NCBI GenBank assembly: GCA_002712335.1
Contig: PATI01000040.1
Coordinates: forward strand, 1-5,281
Reading direction: 5' to 3'
Source of the DNA: Rhodospirillaceae bacterium
Lineage (GTDB): Bacteria; Pseudomonadota; Alphaproteobacteria; MPNO01; UBA2964
Length of the DNA stretch: 5,281 nucleotides
In this document: positions 1-5,281 of the stretch, one piece after another
Numbering within the stretch: the stretch's first letter is position 1
Layout of the letters: every line of letters begins with the position of its first letter
Notes under the pieces: model-generated
What the model was told of the DNA's origin: nothing
Database searches by the model: none
Seen by the model: the letters and a program-made list of their open reading frames with translations, nothing else
Translations under genes and position numbers: made by a program

Positions 1-1873
1 ATCTTGGTAGCAGCAAAAGATTGACCCAAGCCTCCTTGGATCAAGTTTCTAATGTGTAGCTCGAATTTATCACGGCCGCCGCCGTTGAGAGCCTTGTAAT
101 CTCTCTCAAGACCCACAATTTCTCCACTATCATTTACGCCAATTAATAACTGCCCCCCTTGAACATTTGAAAAAGCAGAAATAGTTTTTAAAATTACGTT
201 CTCTAAATCTTTGTTGACCTTTTCTTGATGGACGTCCCAACGAAGTGTCTCTTTAAATTCTAAATCTTCATTCTCACCCACTGAAATTAGATCTTCGAGT
301 GATACCTCTTCACCAGAAAGGTCAGTCTCAACAATCCCCTCGAGCCATTCATTTAAACTATCAGCTAGCAACTTACGTCGTGCCTGCAAAAACATTTCAT
401 AATTTTCAATTTTCCAAAGTTCAGGGTCTTCCGGTATCAACTGAAGCTGGAGAGCACCAGGAAATTGATTTTCAACCTGCGCAAGGTAAGTCTTTGCCTC
501 AATTGACCCTTTAGTACGATTTGCAACTTGAGTGAGGATTGCCCTGTTGGTCAATTCCTGAGCAAGTGCATACTTAAGTCTGTTGTTGTTTCCGTATCCT
601 TGAGCCTTTAATCGAGAGTAAGAAAATATATGATCATTCTCTAATTGATATCTCTCCCCCATAGGATTTTGAATTTTTACCCCCGTGGTGAGGCATTTAG
701 CACCACGAGTTTTCAGATGCCAGCGCACTAATGCAAATAGGGGGTGCTTGATGGCACGACCAACAAATTCATCTGACGTAACTGAAATATTACCACCCCG
801 TTCTTCTCTAATAACATCAATCAATCGATCAAATGGAGAAGAGTTTTCAGTGACAATTTTTAAATCGTAATCTAATTTTTGAGGTAATTGCGCTGAGTAT
901 CGACGACGCAATTGTGAATAGTAAAACCATTTGACAATTTTTAAAGTTTCAGTTTGAGAAAGATTACAATCACGGTCATAGCAATATACTATAATTGGCA
1001 CTAACGCATAGACCGCATTGATTTCATGGGAATGATCTACAAAAGCGTGGGATCTCAAAAGATTTGAAACATAATCCAATACCTTGTCATTGAGCTTTTT
1101 CCAAACATCACGAAGGTTAGAATCATTTTCAGTTCCGTGAAGCCGTCTCATCTCGGAACCATTTCGGTGCAATACACCCAATAAAACGTATACAATAAAA
1201 TCTAGTTTAAACAAAAATCCATTTTGGCTTAACTCTTCTAATTTTGCTTTAATTTCTTCCCTCGCCTGCGGCCAATATCCGGTAATTTGTGCTAATGCCA
1301 ATTCTGCATCAGTAAGTGAGACCCCCCCAGCATTTACCTTATAAAATATATCAATTGCTTCGCGAACACTTGCTTTCACGGGCACAGTTTGCTCAGGAAA
1401 TTCTCGGTCCAATACTGAAAGTACTAGTGCAAAATTATCGTGAATTATATCTTCTTTTTCTGAAGAAATTTCGGAACCGTTTTTTTCTATTTCTTTGATT
1501 AAATCTCTTGGCCTTTCGGTCCGCTTGAAAATTTTGGTTATCTCCACCCACAAGGGATCATTCTGCATACGAATTTTCGAATAATACTCCAATTCTAATG
1601 TCTCAACGTTTACGTATAGACCTCTGGTGTCACCCGTTGCTGACCATCCAGTAAAATACGAACAGCACCCTGCCGTTTATCGTATACGTGATCTCCCTTA
1701 AGTTCTGGAGGCTGAGTTGTCTCCCAAGTGAGAATATTTCCTGTAGGATATCCCTTGATTAATGATTCCATTAATAATTTAGCGTCTGCGCGTTTCCATA
1801 CATACTCTCTCTGAAATGCAGGCACAAATAGCTGGTTCTCATCGATCTTATCCAAAATCATCGAAATTTTCAT
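1..1873 (-). pseudogene. DUF262 / HNH-like / AlbA_2 (Schlafen) fusion protein, frameshifted and 3'-truncated by the window edge
   Basis: The N-terminal 87 codons (1873-1610) show the DUF262 hallmarks: VPAFQREYVWK near residues 17-27, KGYPTGNILTW near 40-50, and the LLDGQQRVT nucleotide-binding motif near 74-82. Five codons later the frame stops. A second frame, open from 1628 to base 3 (about 540 codons), resumes with TRGLYVNVETLELEYY, the segment that normally follows some 20 residues after DGQQR. It continues through an HNH-like region (HPLFALVRW at about 746-720, KCLTTG at 697-680, ENDHIFSYSRL at 641-609, NRAILTQVANRTK at 548-510). It ends in an AlbA_2 domain (DLEFKETLRWDV at 270-231, AFSNVQGGQLLIGVND at about 176-129, IVGLERDY). 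DUF262 proteins include GmrSD-type modification-dependent restriction enzymes and other defence proteins; AlbA_2 binds nucleic acid. The start at 1873 fits the usual MKIS-ILD beginning, with AAAGGG about 10 nt upstream. Base composition is AT-richer than the rest of the window, which hints at acquisition. The C-terminus lies beyond base 1. Family assignment is firm; function is not established. Confidence 0.85.
1626..1631 (-). other. Deletion/frameshift junction in the DUF262 gene
   Basis: On the minus strand the bases GTGACACC can be read in two ways. One gives V-T, ending the DGQQRVT motif. The other gives D-T, beginning the conserved DTRGLYVNVET stretch. The upstream and downstream halves therefore share the bases GACA, as expected for a deletion between short direct repeats. 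The frame offset means that the missing length is 1 modulo 3. From my knowledge of the family spacing, about 20 residues (about 60 bases) are gone, which is too many for a simple base-calling slip. The exact deletion end points cannot be fixed without an intact relative. Confidence 0.65.
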
Positions 1874-1947
1874 AAAACCGTAGCCCTTTAAAAAAAATAG
1901 TTTGAAGGCAGATCCATCGTGAGTAAAAGGATGAACAACTCCAAGTT

Positions 1948-1975
1948 ATATTACCAATTTAGACCGACAAGCCAA
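1948..1975 (-). promoter_or_regulatory. Possible promoter for the DUF262 gene
   Basis: Reading the minus strand, TTGGCT (1975-1970) and TAATAT (1953-1948) are separated by 16 bases, resembling a sigma-70 promoter. This would give a leader of about 70 nt before the ATG at 1873. The match is imperfect and the region is AT-rich, so a chance match is possible. Confidence 0.3.
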
Positions 1976-2054
1976 TATTCCAAATAAAGCATAACCAGGA
2001 AATACGAAAATTTTTTCTTAATAGTATTTATGTCCGAATAGTGTCTGACTTCTG

Positions 2055-2082
2055 TTGACATCGGGTATTCCAAACATACCAT
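2055..2082 (+). promoter_or_regulatory. Possible sigma-70 promoter for the Rieske oxygenase, giving a leaderless transcript
   Basis: A perfect -35 box TTGACA (2055-2060) is followed after 16 bases by TACCAT (2077-2082), which has four of six -10 consensus bases, including the key T, A and final T. Transcription would begin near 2089, which is the A of the start codon. No Shine-Dalgarno-like sequence is seen before that ATG, in keeping with leaderless initiation. The -35 box is convincing; the -10 box is weak. Confidence 0.4.
2064..2080. promoter_or_regulatory. 17-bp dyad, candidate operator
   Basis: GGTAT and ATACC form perfect 5-bp inverted arms around a 7-base centre (TCCAAAC). The dyad sits between and partly over the putative -35 and -10 boxes of the Rieske gene, a typical place for a repressor to act. 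Its TATTCCAAA core occurs again at 1976-1984, exactly 90 bp upstream, without the dyad. The regulator is unknown and none is encoded in the window. Arms this short can arise by chance. Confidence 0.35.
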
Positions 2083-2088
2083 TGCCAT

Positions 2089-3279
2089 ATGAAAAATAAT
2101 CAAGGCTCAGCATATGGGCGAACCGCTCAGGTGCCTCGTGAAGATACATTTCTAACTAAAACAGCCTTTGGAACACCAGTCGGCGAACTGCTCAGGCGTT
2201 ACTGGCAACCGATTGCCTTGTCTAGTGAGCTGTCAGATTTACCAAAACCAATTAAGATTATGCACGAAAATCTGGTAGTCTTTAGAGACTTAAAAGGAAA
2301 CGTCGGGGTACTAGATCAACATTGTTGCCACCGCGGTGCTTCTTTGGAGTACGGTCGAATAGAGAAAGAAGGACTTAGGTGTTGCTATCATGGCTGGCTA
2401 TTCAACACAGAAGGAGTATGCCTAGATCAACCGTGCGAACCAGAGACCAGTGACTACAAGAACAAGGTACGACAACCATGGTATCCAGCGCATGAATTTG
2501 GAGGCCTAGTCTTCGTTTATATGGGTCCACCAGAAACTAGGCCAGTTTTCCCGAAATTTAGTATACTCGAACAAAGTGGGATCAAATTACATGCTTATCG
2601 AAACAATACGAGGGGAATTATCGCGGAATGCAACTGGCTACAAATTCATGAAAATGCTGTCGACCCCATGCACACCTTCATTCTGCATTCAGCCAATAGT
2701 GGAAATCAATTCACACCTGCATTTTCAGTGTTGCCAGATATAGATTTTCAAGAAACAGATAATAGTGTCCGTTACATTCGTAATGCTACTCTTCCTAACG
2801 GTAATAGGTTCCATCGAATAGGGGAGGTTTTTCTGCCTAATTTTCGTTCTCTTCCCTCCCAAACCCCTGAAGGTGATGAATTGATTTTAGAACCAGGTCG
2901 TTTTATCGGCTGGTGGGTGCCTGTGGACGACACTCATACCATTGGATTCCATATAGAAGCTTTACCAGTAAAGGATGGAAAGGCGGAAGGCTCAGTTTGG
3001 GCCGAAGCTGCACCCGGTCTCTCCAATAGTAATGTTCCCCCTCCTCAATCTTATGAGGACACCCAGAGGAGGCCCGGGGATAAAGAGGCGCAAACTAGCC
3101 AACGCCCAATTGCCATTCACGCACTGGAAAACCTTGCTACCTCCGATATGGGTATTGTAAAATTTCGTCGGCTCCTAAGAAAGGCAGCGGAAGCAGTTCA
3201 AGGTGGCCACGAGCCCCCCGGATTTGGCCTGAAAGAGATTACAGTAGCGTCAAAAAATGAAATACTACCGCCTCTATAG
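2089..3279 (+). CDS. Rieske [2Fe-2S] aromatic ring-hydroxylating oxygenase, alpha subunit (phthalate dioxygenase-like)
   Basis: This 396-residue protein is the terminal oxygenase of a Rieske non-haem iron system. Such enzymes take electrons from a reductase or ferredoxin and use O2 to hydroxylate or demethylate aromatic and related substrates in the cytoplasm. The Rieske domain spans roughly residues 38-150. Its cluster ligands are C79 and H81 (CxH) and C98 and H101 (CxxH, in CCYHGW). The catalytic domain follows, with NWLQIHENAVDPMHTFILH at 182-200 giving the mononuclear iron ligands H195 and H200 next to the bridging D192. A third carboxylate is probably D353 or E347, in the ALENLATSDMGIVKFRRLL-type segment. 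All key residues are present and the gene looks intact. The ATG at 2089 is the only early in-frame start, and GTPVGELLRRYWQP is where family members normally begin their conserved part. No reductase or ferredoxin gene is adjacent, so the partner must lie elsewhere. The exact substrate cannot be read from the sequence. The stop is TAG. Confidence 0.93.
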   Translation: MKNNQGSAYGRTAQVPREDTFLTKTAFGTPVGELLRRYWQPIALSSELSDLPKPIKIMHENLVVFRDLKGNVGVLDQHCCHRGASLEYGRIEKEGLRCCYHGWLFNTEGVCLDQPCEPETSDYKNKVRQPWYPAHEFGGLVFVYMGPPETRPVFPKFSILEQSGIKLHAYRNNTRGIIAECNWLQIHENAVDPMHTFILHSANSGNQFTPAFSVLPDIDFQETDNSVRYIRNATLPNGNRFHRIGEVFLPNFRSLPSQTPEGDELILEPGRFIGWWVPVDDTHTIGFHIEALPVKDGKAEGSVWAEAAPGLSNSNVPPPQSYEDTQRRPGDKEAQTSQRPIAIHALENLATSDMGIVKFRRLLRKAAEAVQGGHEPPGFGLKEITVASKNEILPPL

Positions 3280-3282
3280 AGG
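3271..3282. repeat. 12-bp perfect palindrome over the Rieske stop codon
   Basis: CCTCTATAGAGG reads the same on both strands and contains the TAG stop codon. No T-run follows, so it is not a convincing intrinsic terminator. It may be chance or a weak 3'-end structure. The remaining spacer up to the tRNA is AT-rich and non-coding. It also holds a TGCAC/GTGCA inverted pair (3315-3319 and 3332-3336) with a 12-base loop. Confidence 0.35.
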
Positions 3283-3343
3283 TTTATAGAGAATAGAACG
3301 ATTAACAAAACAATTGCACTTAAGACTAACTGTGCAGAGTTTC

Positions 3344-3368
3344 AAAAAATTTGCGAATTTATAAATTC
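3344..3368 (-). terminator. Possible weak terminator downstream of tRNA-Pro
   Basis: Leftward transcription out of the tRNA first meets the 14-bp palindrome GAATTTATAAATTC (3368-3355) and then six T residues (3349-3344) five bases later. The stem is entirely A-T apart from the end pair, and the T-run is offset, so this would be a weak terminator at best. Confidence 0.3.
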
Positions 3369-3395
3369 TATTGAGGCCTTTGTGATAAAGACTAC

Positions 3396-3472
3396 TGGTC
3401 GGGGTGGAGAGATTCGAACTCCCGACCCTCTGCTCCCAAAGCAGATGCGCTACCAGGCTGCGCTACACCCCG
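3396..3472 (-). tRNA. tRNA-Pro (anticodon TGG)
   Basis: The minus strand folds into a full 77-base cloverleaf. The 7-bp acceptor stem pairs CGGGGTG with CACCCCG, the D arm has a GCGC/GCGC stem, and the anticodon stem TCTGC/GCAGA encloses loop TTTGGGA with anticodon TGG (3438-3436). The T arm is GGGAG/CTCTC with loop TTCGAAT and one G-T pair. Discriminator A and an encoded CCA (3398-3396) finish the gene. C1:G72 is typical of bacterial proline tRNAs. TGG reads CCA and, by wobble, other CCN codons. It lies alone on its strand between two rightward genes. The 3' end of a tRNA gene is a common integration site, but no second copy of this end and no integrase is seen here. Confidence 0.97.
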
Positions 3473-3825
3473 ACCGCAGTTTTCTGGGCTTTTTTAACTG
3501 CCCCGTCAAGTCAAAAGTGGAAAATAGTGACAAAAAAGGATAAAAGCGGAACAAAAGTTGCGCCCAAAGTCGCGCCCCTACCTTGGGGGTACTTATTTTG
3601 TTCTATTTCTTTTTCAGGTGAGGAACTCAACGCCTTCCGCTAGGTCAAGGAAAGGGGTGACTCACCGGTTTTCAGACGACTACAGATCATTAATACAAGG
3701 TGACCTATAATACAAATGGCTCTTCCTGGTATTCGCCCCTTTGACCGCTTCTCCTATGAAGGGTCTTGCGTAAAAAAATAATGAGAACAATAAGTAAATA
3801 CTTTAACACTACTCGGAGCTTTTCA
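3473..3825. other. Intergenic stretch without a recognisable gene
   Basis: I see no credible protein here. Features present are a TATAAT box on the plus strand at 3706-3711, without a good -35 partner, which could drive the hydrolase. An 8-base direct repeat TAATACAA occurs at 3691-3698 and 3708-3715, 17 bases apart. There is a perfect dyad GGTGA-C-TCACC at 3656-3666. GGTGAG at 3617-3622 can also pair with CTCACC at 3661-3666, around an inner stem of CCTTCC (3633-3638) and GGAAAGG (3649-3655). On the minus strand TTGACT (3514-3509) lies upstream of the tRNA, but no well-spaced -10 goes with it. Confidence 0.5.
3815..3818 (+). promoter_or_regulatory. Shine-Dalgarno site that decides the hydrolase start
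   Basis: GGAG (in CGGAG) lies seven bases before the ATG at 3826. This supports 3826 over the in-frame TTG at 3766 and ATG at 3781, neither of which has such a site. Relatives of this hydrolase also usually begin at the VYRDFDQ segment, which falls directly after this ATG. Confidence 0.65.
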
Positions 3826-4686
3826 ATGATCAAGGTCTATCGCGATTTCGATCAAGCCCAATTGGATATCGAATACAATGCCCGAGCGACGGTGCCCGAC
3901 TACACAATTTTTGGTCGCCAGAATGACGCATACAGCAAAGAAGCAAGAGAAACTTTGGAATGTCTACTCGATGTATCCTATGGTGATCACCCCGATGAAT
4001 TAATCGATGTCTTTCCGGCTGGTCAGAAGGCCCCGGTATTCCTCTATTTTCATGGTGGCTACTGGCGGGCCAACAGCCAAAAACAAGCAGCAGCTATGGC
4101 TCCTAATTTTGTCAAACACGGAATTGCTGTTGTACCGGTAAATTACAGCCTGGCACCCAGTGCCTCTTTAGATGAGATAACGCGGCAAAGCCGTGCTGCC
4201 GTGGCCTGGGTCTGGAAAAACGGTGCGGAAACCTTCTGAGCAGACCCCGGTCGAATTTTTGTCGGGGGAACCTCTGCCGGAGGCCATATTACGGGCATGG
4301 TCCTTGCTGGAGGTTGGCATGACCGGTTTGACTTACCAGACAATTGTATTAAAGGGGCGCTGGCACTCAACGGCTTGTATGACCTCGAGCCGGTCAGGTT
4401 ATCTGAACCCAACGAGTGGGCACAGCTGGATCAACCTGCGGCACGCCGTAACAGCCCGATATACCAACTTCCCGAGCAAGGGTGCCCACTTATTGTGTCT
4501 TATGGGGGATCCGAGACCTCTGAATTCAAGCGCCAAAGTAACATATATGCTGCGGCCTGGCGCAACCATGGTTGGCCCTGTTCAGAATTTGAGGTTTCCG
4601 AATGCAATCACTTTAATATCCACCAACAATTACGCGACCCCACCACGCGCCTATGCCAAGAAGTATTCCAGATGATTGGAGTTTAA
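3826..4686 (+). pseudogene. Alpha/beta hydrolase, arylformamidase (kynurenine formamidase)-like, interrupted by an in-frame TGA
   Basis: Read through the single stop, the frame gives a continuous 286-codon hydrolase, a normal length for the family. It has VYRDFDQAQLDIEYNAR at the N-terminus, the oxyanion-hole motif HGGYW at 76-80, NYSLAP at 106-111, the nucleophile elbow GGTSAGGH with S150, GLYDLEP near 183-189, a GGSETSEFKRQS segment near 227-238 with a candidate acid (E230 or E233), and the catalytic histidine in CNHFNI at H262. Enzymes of this type hydrolyse esters or amides such as N-formylkynurenine; the true substrate here is unknown. The TGA at codon 138 separates the oxyanion-hole half from the Ser and His of the triad, so neither fragment would be active. 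The two halves share one frame, so this is a point nonsense change, not a frameshift. The final stop is TAA. A real mutation, a sequencing error or readthrough are all possible. It faces the molybdenum hydroxylase gene convergently. Confidence 0.85.
4237..4239 (+). other. Premature in-frame TGA (codon 138) in the hydrolase
   Basis: The local reading is NGAETF-stop-ADPGRIFVGG. In relatives this turn before the beta strand leading to the nucleophile usually reads F-G-[GA]-D-P-x-R-I, so glycine is expected at the stop. GGA to TGA needs one base change. Conserved sequence continues in the same frame straight after it. Confidence 0.8.
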
Positions 4687-4858
4687 GTTATAATATGATC
4701 TTCAAAATGCTCTTCACTGAAATACTTGGATTAGGACGAGGACGAGGAAACCCAGAGAGTTCTATTTAGGACGCGAAGATATAATTAAATATTCGACGCA
4801 TGCCGGCCACCATTTTATTTCGGTAACTTTAGTTTTTTCCGTTTATAATGGACAAGCA
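4687..4858. other. Convergent intergenic spacer
   Basis: This spacer lies between two genes that end towards each other. It is mostly AT-rich and contains no strong hairpin-plus-T-run terminator for either gene. AGGACG occurs twice in tandem at 4733-4744 and once more shortly after. A TATAAT on the plus strand at 4844-4849 lacks a -35 box and points into the end of the opposing gene, so it is probably chance. Confidence 0.5.
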
Positions 4859-5281
4859 CTAATTCATCTGGGCTTTTTTAATTGTTTCCCATATGCGTTG
4901 TGAAGTCGCCGGCATTTCTATATCAGTGACACCATATGGGCCTAGGGCATGCAAAATAGCACTAATAACTGCTGGCGTAGCGCCCACTGTCCCGCCTTCT
5001 CCTGCTCCCTTAACGCCGATTGGGTTGGACTGACACGGAACTTCATGAAATGCCATTTCAAAGGAAGGTAACGTATCCGCAAAAGGTACCGCATAGTCCA
5101 TGAGTGACCCTGTGACCAACTGACCTGAACTTTCGTCGAATAGCACATTCTCTGTTAAAGCCTGACCGACACCTTGCGCTACGCCACCATGGATTTGTCC
5201 ATCGGCAAGCATGGGGTTAATAACGACACCGATATCGTCGACGACAACGTATTTATCCAGAACCAGCGTGCCTGTTTCCGG
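4859..5281 (-). CDS. Xanthine dehydrogenase / aerobic CO dehydrogenase-type molybdenum-binding large subunit, C-terminal part
   Basis: The visible 140 residues are the C-terminal end of a molybdopterin-binding hydroxylase subunit, usually about 750-800 residues long, so most of the gene lies beyond the right edge. The frame is open to the window edge and begins PETGTLVLDKYVVVDDIG, followed by INPMLADGQIHGGVAQGVGQAL, a hallmark stretch of this family near visible residues 21-42. MDYAVP at 61-66 and NPIGVKGAGEGGTVGATPA at 86-104 follow. The glutamate in KGAGEGG (visible residue 95) corresponds to the conserved catalytic base of molybdenum hydroxylases. These enzymes normally work with a FAD subunit and a [2Fe-2S] subunit to hydroxylate purines, aldehydes, N-heterocycles or CO. 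The CO-specific active-site loop lies outside the window, so the substrate class cannot be decided. The stop is TAG. The internal ATG at 5212 is not the true start. Confidence 0.92.
   Translation of the reverse strand, partial: PETGTLVLDKYVVVDDIGVVINPMLADGQIHGGVAQGVGQALTENVLFDESSGQLVTGSLMDYAVPFADTLPSFEMAFHEVPCQSNPIGVKGAGEGGTVGATPAVISAILHALGPYGVTDIEMPATSQRIWETIKKAQMN

Noticed and set aside
299..1498. Short plus-strand open frames at 299-514, 685-870 and 1316-1498
   Set aside because: They lie antisense to the DUF262-HNH-AlbA_2 frame, which carries recognisable motifs over the whole stretch.
1610..1630. Programmed frameshifting as the explanation for the split DUF262 gene
   Set aside because: About 20 conserved residues are missing between the halves, which ribosomal slippage cannot explain, and no slippery heptamer is seen at the join.
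2975..3160. Plus-strand open frame inside the Rieske gene
   Set aside because: Out-of-frame shadow of a well-supported gene, with no recognisable protein features.
3404..3643. Plus-strand open frame of 79 codons starting MERFELPTLCSQSRC
   Set aside because: Its first part is the antisense of the tRNA-Pro gene, a well-known source of false proteins, and the remainder resembles no family.
4237..4239. Selenocysteine at the hydrolase TGA
   Set aside because: The position is a surface-loop glycine in relatives, not a cysteine or catalytic residue, and no convincing SECIS-like hairpin was noticed directly after it.
4143..4675. Open frames at 4193-4675 (plus) and 4143-4412 (minus)
   Set aside because: Both overlap the hydrolase in other frames. 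The hydrolase frame carries the conserved motifs throughout.
4733..4750. AGGACG tandem repeat as a functional repeat array
   Set aside because: Only two full copies plus a partial one, too short to distinguish from chance.
4942..5148. Minus-strand open frame of 68 codons
   Set aside because: Out-of-frame shadow of the molybdenum-binding subunit.

Overview
The window looks like bacterial chromosomal DNA of moderate GC, and its left third is visibly richer in A and T. It holds four protein-coding loci and one tRNA gene. Two of the four loci look broken. The tRNA-Pro(TGG) has C1:G72 and an encoded CCA end. Together with a phthalate-dioxygenase-type Rieske oxygenase, an arylformamidase-like hydrolase and a molybdenum hydroxylase, this suits an aerobic heterotroph. 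A marine-type Pseudomonadota or a similar oligotroph rich in oxygenases is my guess. No marker gene fixes the taxon.

Layout from left to right. On the minus strand, 1873 down to the left edge is a long reading frame that joins a DUF262 (GmrSD/ParB-like) N-terminus, an HNH-like middle region and a Schlafen-type AlbA_2 domain. It is split near 1628 by what looks like an internal deletion with a frameshift. A divergent intergenic region (1874-2088) follows. It carries a possible promoter on each strand and a 17-bp dyad lying inside the rightward promoter. The rightward gene (2089-3279) is an intact Rieske non-haem iron oxygenase with all visible cluster and iron ligands. A minus-strand tRNA-Pro lies at 3396-3472. 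About 350 bases without a recognisable gene follow it.

At 3826-4686 on the plus strand is an alpha/beta hydrolase of the arylformamidase-like group. Its frame is intact from end to end except for a single TGA at codon 138, where relatives usually carry glycine. A convergent spacer (4687-4858) separates it from the C-terminal 140 residues of a xanthine-dehydrogenase/CO-dehydrogenase-type molybdenum-binding subunit, which runs off the right edge on the minus strand.

The Rieske oxygenase, the hydrolase and the molybdenum hydroxylase are all catabolic enzyme types for aromatic or N-containing organic compounds. They lie on different strands and do not form one operon, so a shared pathway is only a guess. 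The DUF262-HNH-AlbA_2 fusion is the most unusual item and probably belonged to a defence or nucleic-acid-processing function. This copy looks inactivated. No CRISPR array, insertion sequence or integrase was seen.
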